A DNA stretch of 64,000 nt from Caballeronia turbans (GCA_001544655.2 FCOD02000012.1:124001-188000), one strand, 5' to 3'; positions 17,347 to 28,335 are shown, counted from the stretch's first letter. Program-made: numbers and translations. Notes: a model not told the origin generated them from the letters alone.

Positions 17347-18531
17347 ATGGCCTCGACACGTTACGATATTCCCAGCTCGATGCGTCGCAGATTCCTTTCG
17401 ACGCTCGTCCTGGGCGCCGGCTCGCTCGCGCTAACTGCATGTGGTGGTGGCGGGTCGAATTCGTCGACTGCGGCGAGCTCGTCAAACAACACAAGCCCGA
17501 GCACGACCGCCGGCTCGCAGGGCACGAGCAACGTCAGTCCGAGCCCGGCCGCTAGTCCTCAGAGCGCGAACGAGACCGGTCCGGGCACGGGCTCCGGCAC
17601 CAGCTCGCAGAGCGCGAGCAACGCCAGTTTGAACGGCGTCTTGCTTGACGCGTCCTTCGGCGTGAAAGGCGACGGGATCACGAACGACCGCGTTGCGCTG
17701 CAAGCCGCGATCGACGGGTCAGTCGGACAGATTCTGCTGATCACCGGGCAAAGCCGGATAGACAGCACGGGCCTCACGCTGCGCTCGAACACCCACATAC
17801 GGTTTGCGCAGGGCGCTTCGATCAAGATGCTCGCTCACAATACTGACTGGTATCAGATGCTGCGCATCTGGGATGTGAGCGACGTGAAAATCGAGTCGCC
17901 GTACCTCGACGGCAGCAAGTCGCTTAATGCGGCCACGTCGGGCGAGTGGGGCATGGGCATCTCGATCGCCGGCAGCTCGAACGTCACGATTACCTCGCCG
18001 ACAACCATCGACTGCTGGGGTGACGGCATATACATCGCCAACAGCTACGTCGCGGACGGCGTGACGAGCAAGTCCGTCACGATAAACAACCATCTCGCGG
18101 ACGGCTGTCGTCGCCAGGGTGTGACTATCACTTCGGGCGACACCATCACTTTCAACAACCCTATCTGGCAGAACATAGCTGGCACAGCGCCTCAAGCGGG
18201 GCTCGACATAGAGCCGAATGACAACTCGGCGGTGTTCCGGGCTATCAGGATCGTCAACCCGAAGACGCTGGACTGCGGGGGGCCGGGCATCCAGGTCGAT
18301 CTGGGATCGCTCGCGGGACCGGTCGCCAAGACCGTCGATATTCACATCTCGAACCATATCGACAACAGCCAGAACGATGGCCCATTTAGCGTCGGCGGCC
18401 TGGAGCCGAGTGGCTACATCGTGACGGGATCGATCACGAGCACAAATCCGGTGTGGAAGGAGAACTGGTACCTGGGTGACTGGATACCGTCAGGCCCGAC
18501 CATCTCGGTTGTGAACCCGACCATCGGCTAA
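17347..18531 (+). CDS. Tat-type lipoprotein with right-handed parallel beta-helix domain
   Basis: 394 aa. The ATG at 17347 follows GGGGGAA; a TTG 45 bases upstream is also open. The N-terminus SMRRRFLSTLVLGAGSLALTAC combines a twin-arginine motif with a lipobox ending at C32, followed by GGGG, so the protein should be anchored as a lipoprotein. Residues 36-95 are a Ser/Thr/Gly/Ala linker. From about 98 (LLDASFGVKGDGITNDRVALQAAI) the sequence matches the pectate-lyase/polygalacturonase-like opening of parallel beta-helix proteins, followed by short strand repeats such as VTITSP, SVTINNH and GVTITSGDTITF. A polysaccharide substrate is likely but unassigned. No neighbour helps. Confidence 0.8.
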   Translation: MASTRYDIPSSMRRRFLSTLVLGAGSLALTACGGGGSNSSTAASSSNNTSPSTTAGSQGTSNVSPSPAASPQSANETGPGTGSGTSSQSASNASLNGVLLDASFGVKGDGITNDRVALQAAIDGSVGQILLITGQSRIDSTGLTLRSNTHIRFAQGASIKMLAHNTDWYQMLRIWDVSDVKIESPYLDGSKSLNAATSGEWGMGISIAGSSNVTITSPTTIDCWGDGIYIANSYVADGVTSKSVTINNHLADGCRRQGVTITSGDTITFNNPIWQNIAGTAPQAGLDIEPNDNSAVFRAIRIVNPKTLDCGGPGIQVDLGSLAGPVAKTVDIHISNHIDNSQNDGPFSVGGLEPSGYIVTGSITSTNPVWKENWYLGDWIPSGPTISVVNPTIG

Positions 18532-18908
18532 GTGTGCGACCCGAGAAGTTGCGCCGTCATTCACGCCCCCAATGCGATTGCTCTCACCGCTCTCATCAGC
18601 TACGGGAAGTGAGCCGTTTGTCAGTTCTGGGCGCGCCGGGGGGCGCAAGCAGCCTGCGATGAGCGGCGGCGTAAATACGGTCGGCGCCGTCGTGAAAAGT
18701 CTTCAGCATACTTGGCCTCCACATCGGTCGGCAGCCAGAAAAAGGCCTTCAGCTCTTGCCCGCCGGGACGACGGGATACGTCGATCGGGATGGCGTTTTC
18801 CAATCTCAAGCCGAGGCCTGGGCAATTGATCGAGTGGCGGCATGCGCCACGTGTCTCGCAGATGCCGCAGTTGCGCGTTCGATTCGACGCCCACCGCTCT
18901 TTTCCGTC
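18532..18908. other. Intergenic, possible gene debris
   Basis: A minus-strand frame from a TTG at 18809 reads MRLENAIPIDVSRRPGGQEL and then KAFFWLPTDVEAKYAEDF, which looks protein-like for about 40 residues before turning to Arg-rich noise. I cannot name the family. It directly follows the truncated dehydrogenase on the same strand. Confidence 0.3.
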
Positions 18909-19544
18909 TTACGTTACCTGCGCATAGTGCTCCTCGATGCCCGCGGCCAACTGCGTCACCAGCCGGCTCATCGCTACCTGCGTACGCCATGCGACGTGCG
19001 GCGTTACGATCAAGTCGGCTCGGGGATTGCGCAGCAGCGGATGATCGGGCGCAGGCGGCTCCTGCTCCAGCACGTCGAACGCGGCGTTGGCGATCAGTTT
19101 GCGATCGAGCGCCTCGACGAGCGCAGCTTCGTCGACGATCCCGCCGCGCGCCGTGTTCACGAGCGATGCAGTACGCTTCATCCGCTCGAATTCGCCTATC
19201 CCGCAAAGATGCCGCGTTTCTTCCGTGAGAGGACAATGCAGGCTGATCACATCGGACTCGCGCAGCACCTCGTCGAATGCGGAGTAGCCGGGACGGACCG
19301 CAGTTGCGCCCTTGCGGTCGGCGAAGAGCACACGCATGCCGAACGCCTCGGCGAGTTGGCCGATGCGCTTGCCGCCATGCCCCGACCCGATGATGCCAAG
19401 CGTCGAGCCGTAGAGATCCACGACCGGATGCAGTTCCGCATAGAAGGTGGGCGAGCCGCTCCCGCCTCCGGCGTAAATGTCACGCCAATACGGCACGAGA
19501 TTGCGGCGCAACGCCATCATCAGCGCGAAGGCGTGCTCGGGCAT
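18909..19544 (-). pseudogene. D-2-hydroxyacid dehydrogenase, 5'-truncated
   Basis: 211 codons encode the NAD-binding and C-terminal catalytic part of a D-isomer 2-hydroxyacid dehydrogenase: PEHAFALMMALRRN, LGIIGSGHGGKRIGQLAEAF, SLHCPLTEETRHLCG, LVNTARGGIVDEAALVEAL, AAFDVLEQEPP and the catalytic His in TPHVAWRT. Relatives are about 315 aa; the first 95 or so residues are absent, and sequence upstream in the same frame is unrelated. The last 10 residues are also atypical. No ribosome binding site is seen before the internal ATG. Probably nonfunctional. Confidence 0.75.
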
Positions 19545-19891
19545 CGGTCGTTTCGCGTCTGACCGCGCGGCGGCCTACTTCGCAGTCGATTGGGCCATTG
19601 CGCGGCTTAATGGCGAAGAACTCGAGCCGCCTTTCAGGATGCTGGACGCATGAGGCCTCGCTCAGCGCTTGACGGCTCGATCTTTCCGGAAGTTGCGAAA
19701 GCACATTTCATAAGTTCTGCGGCCAGATGTTGTCCGCATCTTCATAACATGGTGACCTAGCGTCGACGCAAATCGTCGCTGCTTGGCAGGCAATACCGTG
19801 ATCGGCGACCGGATGGCGCGGATCGCAACTGCATGCAGCGTCTCGACGTGGGCGCCGCGCTGGTGCGGATGCAGTTCTTCAACGGGACGCG
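19545..19891. other. Intergenic, no supported gene
   Basis: Nothing recognisable on either strand between the truncated dehydrogenase and the transporter operon terminator. Confidence 0.4.
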
Positions 19892-19923
19892 ATAATAAAA
19901 GGCGGCACCATCAAGTGCCGCCC
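19892..19923 (-). terminator. Rho-independent terminator of the ABC operon
   Basis: On the minus strand, GGCGGCAC, a six-base loop TTGATG, and GTGCCGCC are followed by TTTTATTAT. The 8-bp stem is perfect. It lies 33 bases after the stop of the substrate-binding protein gene, the last gene of the operon. Confidence 0.9.
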
Positions 19924-19955
19924 ATTCATAAGAGCACCGAGCCCCGTCAGAAGAC

Positions 19956-21695
19956 TTACCGCACCTTGCCCGCCTTCCACGCCGACAGCAGTTGCTCATA
20001 CTTCACTGTTTCGCCCTTCGGCTTTTCGTTGGCGAGCGCCTTCCACGGCGCGTGTTGGTCCGACAGCCACTTGGACGGATCGCTTTGCGCATTCAGCTCC
20101 GGCGCGCAAACCTTCATGCCGGCCCGCTGCAAACGGGCCAACACCTGGTCCATTTCCTTCGCGAGGTTATCCATTGCAGCCTGCGGAGTTTTTTCGCCGG
20201 CGACGGCGGTGCCAACGTTCTTCCACCAGAGTTGCGCCATCTTTGGATAGTCGGGCACGTTGTTGCCGGTCGGCGTCCACGCGACGCGCGCAGGGCTGCG
20301 ATAGAACTCGATCAAGCCGCCGTACTTGTCCGCGTTTTTCGTGAAGTAGTCGCTATGAATGTCGGAGTCGCGAATGAACGTGAGACCGACAATCGACTTC
20401 TTGAGCGACACGCTCTTCGACGTCACGAACTGCGCGTACAGCCACGCGGCGGCGCGCTGATTCGGCGGCGTCGACTTGAAGAACGTCCACGAGCCGACGT
20501 CCTGATAGCCGTTTTGCATGCCGTCCTTCCAGTAAGCGCCGTGCGGGGACGGCGCCATGCGCCACTTCGGCGTGCCGTCCGCATTCGTAACGTTGCCCGG
20601 CTTGAGCATCGACGCCGTGAACGCGGTGTACCAGAACACCTGTTGCGCGATCCGGCCTTGCGCGGGCACAGGGCCCGCTTCGCTGAAAGTCATGCCGGAC
20701 GCTTCTGGCGGCGCGTATTTCTTGAGCCAGTTGATGTATTTGGTCGTCGCGTAGACTGCTGCCGGGCTGTTGGTGCCACCGCCGCGCGACACCGACGCGC
20801 CTACCGGATGACAGCCGTCAGGCGTCACGCGAATGCCCCATTCGTCGACGGGCATGCCGTTCGGAATGCCCTTGTCGGCTGCGCCCGCCATGGAAAGCCA
20901 TGCGTCCGTGAAGCGCCAGCCGAGCGACGGGTCTTTCTTGCCGTAATCCATATGGCCGTAAACTTTTTCTCCGTCGATAGTTTTCACGTCGTTCGTAAAG
21001 AACTCGGCGATGTCTTCATACGCGGACCAGTTGACCGGAACGCCGAGATCGTAGCCGTATTTCGCCTTGAACTTGTCCTGCAAGTCCTTGCGTGCGAACC
21101 AGTCCGCGCGGAACCAGTAAAGGTTCGCGAACTGCTGGTCGGGAAGCTGATAAAGCTTTTTGTCCGGCGCGGTCGTAAAACTCGTGCCGATAAAGTCTTT
21201 CAGGTCAAGACCGGGGTTCGTATATTCCTTGCCTTCGCCTGCCATGTAATCCGATAGCGGAACGATCACGCCATAGCGATAGTGCGTGCCGATCAGGTCC
21301 GAGTCCGAGATCCAGCCGTCGTAAATGCTTTGCCCGGATTGCATCGAGGTCTGCAATTTCTCGACGACGTCCCCTTCCTGAATGATGTCGTGCTTCACCT
21401 TAATGCCGGTGATTTCACTAAACGCGTTGGCAAGCGTTTTTGATTCGTAGGTATGCGTATCAATCGTTTCCGATACTACATGCACTTCCTTGACGCCTTG
21501 CGATTTGAGTTTCGCCGCGGTGTCGATGAACCATTTCATCTCGTCCATCTGTTGCTGTTTCGAAAGCGTGCTCGGTTGAAACTCGCTATCCACCCATTTC
21601 TGCGCCTCAGGCGTGCCCGCCACAGCCTGGTTCGCGAAGGCACCAGACACGATGCTTGCCACTGCCAGCGCGACGATCCGTCTCCTCTGATGCAT
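19956..21695 (-). CDS. Glycerol-type ABC transporter substrate-binding protein (GlpV-like)
   Basis: 579 aa periplasmic binding protein. The ATG at 21695 follows CAGGAGAAGACC; an upstream in-frame ATG has no site. A signal peptide (MHQRRRIVALAVASIVSG, then AFANQAVAG) is cleaved near residue 26. The mature protein is of the large CUT1-type class: VVSETIDTHTYESKTLANAF, FSEITGIKVKHDI, YDGWISDSDLIG. Its length and motifs fit the binding protein of the rhizobial GlpSTPQV glycerol transporter. It is the last of six minus-strand genes and ends at a strong terminator. The substrate, glycerol or a related polyol, is by family and gene order. Confidence 0.82.
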   Translation of the reverse strand: MHQRRRIVALAVASIVSGAFANQAVAGTPEAQKWVDSEFQPSTLSKQQQMDEMKWFIDTAAKLKSQGVKEVHVVSETIDTHTYESKTLANAFSEITGIKVKHDIIQEGDVVEKLQTSMQSGQSIYDGWISDSDLIGTHYRYGVIVPLSDYMAGEGKEYTNPGLDLKDFIGTSFTTAPDKKLYQLPDQQFANLYWFRADWFARKDLQDKFKAKYGYDLGVPVNWSAYEDIAEFFTNDVKTIDGEKVYGHMDYGKKDPSLGWRFTDAWLSMAGAADKGIPNGMPVDEWGIRVTPDGCHPVGASVSRGGGTNSPAAVYATTKYINWLKKYAPPEASGMTFSEAGPVPAQGRIAQQVFWYTAFTASMLKPGNVTNADGTPKWRMAPSPHGAYWKDGMQNGYQDVGSWTFFKSTPPNQRAAAWLYAQFVTSKSVSLKKSIVGLTFIRDSDIHSDYFTKNADKYGGLIEFYRSPARVAWTPTGNNVPDYPKMAQLWWKNVGTAVAGEKTPQAAMDNLAKEMDQVLARLQRAGMKVCAPELNAQSDPSKWLSDQHAPWKALANEKPKGETVKYEQLLSAWKAGKVR

Positions 21696-21797
21696 GGTCT
21701 TCTCCTGTGTCTTCCGTGCCCCTTCGATCTTGTCGGCGCCCGCTGGGGGCATCAGCGGAACCGGCAGTTGCCAGTCTTCATTGCATGCTTCGGCTTT

Positions 21798-22079
21798 CTA
21801 GCCCTTCCACATGATTGCGAGCAACACCAGCACCGAGGCTGCGAAGCCCGGCCAGGAACTCGAGCCCTCGGCGCTGATTGCGAGCCACGCGAGATTCACA
21901 TACGCGGCAGCTAGCAGGCCGATGAACAGGCGATCACCGCGAGTCGTCGCGATAGGCAGAAAGCCCTTGCGTTCATGAGTCGGCGAGCGCAGTTCCCATA
22001 CCGTCATGCCGCCCAGCATAACGACGATGCAGCCGAAGAAGATTGCGACCTCGGGCGTCCAGTACATCCACGTGAACAT
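21798..22079 (-). CDS. Small DUF2160 membrane protein of the glycerol transporter operon (GlpU-like)
   Basis: 93 aa with two or three membrane helices (VAIFFGCIVVMLGGMTVWEL, LFIGLLAAAYVNLAWLAI, WPGFAASVLVLLAIMW). The start is the ATG at 22079, which overlaps the stop of the upstream permease gene as TGATG, so translation is probably coupled. DUF2160 proteins occur nearly always between the permease and binding-protein genes of GlpSTPQV-like operons; their exact function is not established. Position and length match that pattern. Confidence 0.82.
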   Translation of the reverse strand: MFTWMYWTPEVAIFFGCIVVMLGGMTVWELRSPTHERKGFLPIATTRGDRLFIGLLAAAYVNLAWLAISAEGSSSWPGFAASVLVLLAIMWKG

Positions 22080-22891
22080 CACACTCTCCCCATCGCGAAA
22101 CCCTTCGCGATGTAGTTGCGCACGAAGTAGATCACGAGCGCGCCTGGAACGATGGTCAGCACGCCCGCCGCCGACAGCACGCCCCAGTCCATGCCGGCCG
22201 CCGACACGGTGCGCGTCATCACGGCAGCGATAGGTTTCGCGTTGACCGAAGTCAGCGTGCGCGCGAGCAGCAGTTCGACCCAGCTGAACATGAAGCAGAA
22301 AAAAGCCGTGACGCCGACGCCCGACTTGATGAGCGGCAGAAAGATTTTCACGAAGAATGCGGGAAACGTATAGCCGTCTATGTACGCGGTTTCGTCGATC
22401 TCGCGCGAGACGCCCGACATGAAGCCTTCGAGAATCCACACCGCAAGCGGCACGTTGAACAGCATGTGCGCAAGTGCGACGGCAATGTACGTGTCGGTCA
22501 GGCCGACGCTCGAATAGAGCTGGAAAAACGGCAGCAAAAATACGGCGGGCGGCGTCATGCGGTTGGTGAGCAGCCAGAAGAACATGTGCTTGTCGCCGAG
22601 AAATCGATAACGTGAGAACGCGTACGCGGCGGGCAGCGCGACCAGCACCGACATCACCGTGTTCATCAGCACGTAGATGATCGAATTGATGTAGCCCCAG
22701 TACCACGAAGGATCGGTGAAGATCACCTTGTAGTTTTCGAACGTCACGTGCTGCGGCAGCGTGGCGAACGTCGACATGGTCTCCTCGTTTGTGCGCAGGG
22801 AGATCGAGAACATCCAGTAAAGCGGTATCAGCGCAAACAGCATATAGACGACGAGCATCAACGTCCGCGTCCAGCGGCGCCTATCCTGCAT
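22079..22891 (-). CDS. ABC transporter permease, MalG type (GlpQ-like)
   Basis: 270 aa. The start is the ATG at 22891 with AAGGAG 6-7 bases upstream, overlapping the end of the previous permease gene by 11 bp. Six helices are visible beginning LMLVVYMLFALIPLYWMFSI. The cytoplasmic coupling loop (EAA motif) is EIDETAYIDGYTFPAFFVKI, followed by FLPLIKSGVG. It should pair with the other permease to form the membrane channel. Confidence 0.88.
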   Translation of the reverse strand: MQDRRRWTRTLMLVVYMLFALIPLYWMFSISLRTNEETMSTFATLPQHVTFENYKVIFTDPSWYWGYINSIIYVLMNTVMSVLVALPAAYAFSRYRFLGDKHMFFWLLTNRMTPPAVFLLPFFQLYSSVGLTDTYIAVALAHMLFNVPLAVWILEGFMSGVSREIDETAYIDGYTFPAFFVKIFLPLIKSGVGVTAFFCFMFSWVELLLARTLTSVNAKPIAAVMTRTVSAAGMDWGVLSAAGVLTIVPGALVIYFVRNYIAKGFAMGRV

Positions 22892-23773
22892 GGTCGTCTC
22901 CTTGCGCGGCGAGGCCACCTTTGCCCACGCGGCTCATCCAGTTATAGAGAATGAAGCACAGAAGCAGGATGATCAGGAAATAGATCAGCGAGAAAGCCGC
23001 GGCCGGGCCAAGATCGAACTGGCCGACCGCTTTTTGTGTCAGATACTGACTGAGGAAGGTTGTGGAGTCGCCGGGACCGCCGCCCGTCAGCACGAACGGC
23101 TCGGTATAGATCATGAAGCTGTCCATGAAGCGGAGCAGCACGGCGATCATCAGCACGCCGCGCATCTTCGGCAATTCGATGTAGCGGAATACCGCAAAAC
23201 GGCTTGCGCCATCTATTTCCGCGGCCTGATAGAAGGCGTCCGGAATCGCCCGCAAGCCCGCATAGCAGAGCAGCGCGACGAGCGGGGTCCAGTGCCAGAT
23301 GTCCATCACCAGCACGGTGAGCCATGCGGCCGTGGGACTCGCCGTGTAGTTGTAGTCGAAGCCAAGACCATTGAGCCAGTAACCGAGCAGTCCAATATCC
23401 GGGCGCCCGAAGATCTGCCAGATCGTGCCCACCACGTTCCATGGAATCAGCAACGGCATGGCAAGCACGATGAGCGTGGCCGATGCGCGCCATCCCGAAG
23501 CCGGCATCGAAAGTGCGAGGCCCACGCCCAATGGAATCTCAAACAGCAGAACGCACGCGGAGAAAATGACCTGTCTGCCGAGCGCTTCGCGCAAATCCGG
23601 GTCGGTCATGATGTTGCGAAACCACTCCGTACCGACGAACACATGCTGCGTCGGGCCGATGATGTCCTGCACCGAATAGTTGACCACCGTCATCAGCGGC
23701 AGGATCGCGGAAAACGCGACGCAGATGAACACCGGAATGACCAGCAACCACGCTTTCTGATTGACGGGCTTGT

Positions 23774-23777
<4 letters not shown>
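22881..23777 (-). CDS. ABC transporter permease, MalF type (GlpP-like)
   Basis: 298 aa, six predicted helices starting AWLLVIPVFICVAFSAILPL. The EAA coupling loop is YQAAEIDGASRFAVFRYIEL with PKMRGVL after it. The start ATG overlaps the upstream ATPase stop by four bases (ATGA), and its own end overlaps the next permease start. This tight coupling supports a single transport complex. Substrate specificity is inferred from the operon type. Confidence 0.88.
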
Positions 23778-24884
<1,107 letters not shown>

Positions 24885-24898
<14 letters not shown>

Positions 24899-25976
24899 AA
24901 GCCGCCTCCGGGCTGGACACCAGTTGGGTATCCGCGCCGAACACAAACAGTTCGTCAGGGTCGATGAAAACGTCGAGCTGCGTGCCGAGCTCGATCTGAT
25001 GCACGCCTTGCAACTGCGCAACCAGGTCGACCGCGCCGGTGAGCGTGCGCAAGTGCAGATACGTTTCCGAGCCGCTCAGTTCAGCGAGTTCGAGCCGGCA
25101 CGGAACGGCGATCGCATGAGAGGACTTCGCCTGAAGACGCAGGTGCCCCGGCCGGATGCCGATGCGGCATGCGCCGTTCGCCGCGGGACCGTGCTGGACT
25201 GGAACCTCCACGCCGATCGGCAGACGCGCGCGGCCGTTGCCGCAGTCGCTCGTCAGCATGTTCATAGGCGGGTCGTTGAAAACGGCCGCGGCCGCGACGT
25301 TGACCGGTGCGTTATAGACATCGAGAGTGGGACCGAACTGCAGAACCCGGCCTTTATCGACGATTGCCGTATAGCCGCCCAGCAGTAGCGCTTCGAGAGG
25401 TTCGGTGGTCGCGTAGACGACGGTCGTCTTGCCGTCAGCGAAGAGCGTAGACAGTTCCATGCGCAATTCCTCGCGCAGTTTGTAATCGAGATTCACGAGC
25501 GGCTCGTCGAGCAGCACCAGCGACGTGCGCTTCACGAGTGCGCGCGCGAGCGCGCAGCGCTGCTGCTGGCCGCCCGACAGTTCACCTGGCCGCCGCTCCA
25601 GCAAATGGTCGATATGCAGTCTGGCTGCGACTTCCTGCACGCGCCGGCGGATTTCGGCAGGGTCGGTTTTTTGCAGGCGCAAAGGCGAGGCGATGTTTTC
25701 GGAAACTGTCATCGCCGGGTAGTTGATGAACTGCTGATAGACCATCGCGAGATTGCGCTGGCGCACGCTGACGCCTGTCACGTCCTGGCCGTCGACGAGC
25801 ACTCGGCCGCCGTTCGGCCTGTCCAGACCCGCCATGACGCGCATCAGCGCGGTTTTGCCAGCCTGCGTGGGTCCGAGAAGCACATTGATGGCGCCGGGGA
25901 CGAGGCGCAAATCCACGCCGTAAAGATACGGTTGCCCGCCAGAAACGACACTGACTCGCTCCAGTTCCAGGACCAA
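24885..25976 (-). CDS. ABC transporter ATPase lacking the H-loop histidine (GlpS-like)
   Basis: 363 aa MalK-type ATPase, first gene of the operon. The start is a TTG preceded by AAGGAGAGCGAT. Walker A is unusual, GPTQAGKT at 35-42. The signature LSGGQQQR (133-140) and Walker B (LVLLDEP) are canonical. At the H-loop the sequence is YATTEPLEAL, with T191 where histidine is expected. This combination is what I recall for GlpS of the rhizobial glycerol system. A C-terminal OB-type domain follows residue 235. The encoding order ATPase, ATPase, permease, permease, small membrane protein, binding protein matches that system. Confidence 0.87.
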
Positions 25977-26574
25977 ATCGCTCTCCTTTGCGGCGTGCGC
26001 GACGCCAGTCGCAGAAGCCGGCGCTTTAAGGTGGCGTCAGTTGGGTTGCACATCGATTACATGCAGCAGCCAAAATGTCCCTTTTGTTGGTTTTTGTTTA
26101 AATCGGGGTAAACCTTACGACAGGAAGAATTAGAGAACATCGTCGGCGGGTGGGGGAGATCGAGGATGGCAGCACCGAGCTTTGTCAATACGATTTTCGG
26201 TATCGCAAAGATGCTCGGAGCCAAAAGCGGCTGGACGAAGTGGCGAGCATGAACTTGGAGCGAGAGGATGAGCGTCTGGGGATCATCGATGATCTGAAGG
26301 TTCGAGCTGAGCAGATGGTCTCGGTAACCGCATTGACGGAAGCTGGCAACGAGAGGGGATCACGGAAGTCGGACGAAACGCATGTAGCCCCCGGGCTCGA
26401 GCTTGCCCCACGCAGCCGCTCGCTTTTTCGCGGTGCGGAAAAGGCAGTGACTGAATAAACCCCTTAATTCAAACGCTTCTCGGGAGACTTTGATTCCCGA
26501 CCGCTTAACACCTACAACAAGAAGTGTCCCACGACGTTCTTCGTGGCTGAAGTCAACCAGCAAACGAGGCGCAT
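25977..26574. promoter_or_regulatory. Upstream region of the ABC operon and of the DUF1326 gene
   Basis: Both flanking genes point outward, so this 600-bp stretch must hold two promoters. At 26078-26101 a T-rich segment contains the tandem TTTTGTT / TTTTTGTTTA, which resembles the repeat operators of DeoR-family sugar regulators, but no regulator gene is nearby. The frames at 26150-26563 have no recognisable family. Confidence 0.3.
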
Positions 26575-27177
26575 ATGAGCTATCGAGTGAGGGGCAGCAT
26601 TCTTGAAGTGTGCGAATGCAACGTGCTATGTCCGTGCTGGATTGGGGAAGATCCCGACAACGGCATATGCCGGAGCGCGATCGCCTACCACTACGAGCAA
26701 GGCTTGATCGACGATATCGATGTGTCCGGGGTGACGGTCGCGTTCGCCGCGTTCATTCCTGGCAACGTGCTGAAAGGCGGTTGGCGCGTCGCAATGTATG
26801 TCGACGAGCAAGCAAGCGAGGCGCAATTCAACGCGCTGGTGAGCGCGCACCGTGGCGAACGCGGTGGACCGCTTGCGGATATCGTGAAATTGATCGGCGA
26901 GATGGTATCGGTGGAACGGGCTGTGATTGAATATTCGGTCGTCGACGGCAAGGGCAGGATGAAGGTCGGCGAAACCATCGAGGCCGAACTGGAGCCCTAT
27001 CGGGGTCCAACGGGAGAGCCAACGAAACTTGTCGATAGCATCTTCTCGACGATACCCGGATCGCCCGCCTTCGTCGGCCGGGCGAACTCGTTTCGGCTGC
27101 GACACGAAGCCCTCAATCTTGATCTCGACTTGACGGGGCATAACGCCATTCAGGGATCGTTCAGCTTTACGTCGTGA
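26575..27177 (+). CDS. DUF1326 protein with CxC-CxC metal-site-like motif
   Basis: 200 aa soluble protein. GAGGCGCAT lies before the ATG. The N-terminus carries a striking cysteine cluster, C13-E-C15-N-V-L-C19-P-C21, with C32 nearby, which is the conserved core of DUF1326 and looks like a metal or redox site. The rest is a beta-rich domain (VTVAFAAFIPGNVLKGGWRV; GRMKVGETIEAELEP). The stop overlaps the start of the DUF2182 membrane protein gene, a pairing that recurs for these families. Function is unknown; a joint role in metal handling is an inference from the cysteines. Confidence 0.88.
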   Translation: MSYRVRGSILEVCECNVLCPCWIGEDPDNGICRSAIAYHYEQGLIDDIDVSGVTVAFAAFIPGNVLKGGWRVAMYVDEQASEAQFNALVSAHRGERGGPLADIVKLIGEMVSVERAVIEYSVVDGKGRMKVGETIEAELEPYRGPTGEPTKLVDSIFSTIPGSPAFVGRANSFRLRHEALNLDLDLTGHNAIQGSFSFTS

Positions 27178-27971
27178 AGATGCGCCTTCGCTCGCGGCTT
27201 TTCGCGTTGCTCTTTTCCACTTTGATAGCAAGTGCGTGGATCGCGCTATGGTCGTGGGATGCTGGGCCGTATGCGCGCTACCTGCATCATGCGAGCTGGA
27301 GCGAACTGCCGGGCGTTGGCCCGATATGTCGCGCGGTGCCCGCTGCCAGCGTCACGATCGTAGCGTCGCTGCACAGCGCCGCATGGCTCCTGATGATCGC
27401 GGCGATGATGTTGCCGACCGCTTTTCCTTTGTTCGACTGCTTCAGGCGGATGACCCTCTCACGCACCAAAGGGCGCACGCTAGTCGCGTTGCTCATCTCT
27501 GGTTACGCGGCTGCATGGGCCGCGTTCGGGCTTGTCGCGCATGGCTTCGATGCCGCACTCCATCTGCTCGTGGAGCGATCGACGACGCTGCTCGCGGAGG
27601 GGTGGCTGATCGGCGCCGCCATCGTCGCGCTGGCTGGCGTCTATCAATTCAGCACGTTCAAACACCGTTGTCTTGACAAATGCCGCTCGCCGCTCATGTT
27701 CCTCATCGAGCATTGGCACGGCCGGAATCCGTGCCGCGAGAGCTTTCTGCTCGGGGCGAGACACGGCGTTTTCTGCATCGGCTGTTGCTGGGCGCTCATG
27801 TTGCTGATGTTCGCCGTCGGCACAGGAAGCGTTGGCTGGATGCTTGCGCTGGGTGCGATCATGGCGGCCGAGAAGAATTTGCGCTTGGGAAAGTTCATCG
27901 GCAAGCCGCTCGGTGTCGCGTTGCTTGTGTGGTCCGCAGGGATCGTGGTGTGGAATGCCCGTATCGTCTGA
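27174..27971 (+). CDS. DUF2182 predicted metal-binding membrane protein
   Basis: 265 aa, starting with GTG overlapping the previous stop (GTGA), or with an ATG two codons later. About six membrane helices are visible. Conserved features are AAWLLMIAAMMLPTAFPLF, KHRCLDKCRSP (C166, C170), C187, and GVFCIGCCWALML (C201, C204, C205) leading into the last helices. DUF2182 is annotated as a predicted metal-binding integral membrane protein. With the coupled DUF1326 gene it probably forms a two-part membrane and soluble complex. Confidence 0.88.
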   Translation: MKMRLRSRLFALLFSTLIASAWIALWSWDAGPYARYLHHASWSELPGVGPICRAVPAASVTIVASLHSAAWLLMIAAMMLPTAFPLFDCFRRMTLSRTKGRTLVALLISGYAAAWAAFGLVAHGFDAALHLLVERSTTLLAEGWLIGAAIVALAGVYQFSTFKHRCLDKCRSPLMFLIEHWHGRNPCRESFLLGARHGVFCIGCCWALMLLMFAVGTGSVGWMLALGAIMAAEKNLRLGKFIGKPLGVALLVWSAGIVVWNARIV

Positions 27972-28335
27972 GTAGATGCCAACATCGGCTCGACCTTACG
28001 TAGCTTCCTCTGCATGCCTTCCCGTTTCCTGCACAAGAGCGAAAAAGAAGATCCGCAAAGTTGAAGATCAAGCCCAACGATTTCGTCGTCGACGACGCGC
28101 TACCACCGCGATTCCTCAGGCAGCGAGACTGCATGAGCAGACTTCGTGACCTTTGACTTCCTCCCGGTGTGCGGCCCAAGTAGGCGTCCCTGGCGCATGG
28201 TCGAAGGAACTCAGGACGGCCATTGACTCCGCTTGGCGGACCGAACTGGATCGACTCGAGCTGGCCTGGTACCTACATTGCGTCGCGCGCACGACAAATG
28301 CAGCTGCCCGGCTAAGAATCGCTGGCTGACGAGTT
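27972..28335. other. Intergenic, no supported gene
   Basis: Frames on both strands are short and without recognisable family. Confidence 0.4.

Noticed and set aside
20000-21257. A 421-codon plus-strand open frame opposite the binding-protein gene
   Set aside because: It is a shadow of the GlpV-like gene, Arg/Ala/Val-rich, with no motifs or ribosome binding site.
26150-26563. Open frames on both strands between the ABC operon and the DUF1326 gene
   Set aside because: Neither has a recognisable domain or ribosome binding site. They could be relics but cannot be supported.
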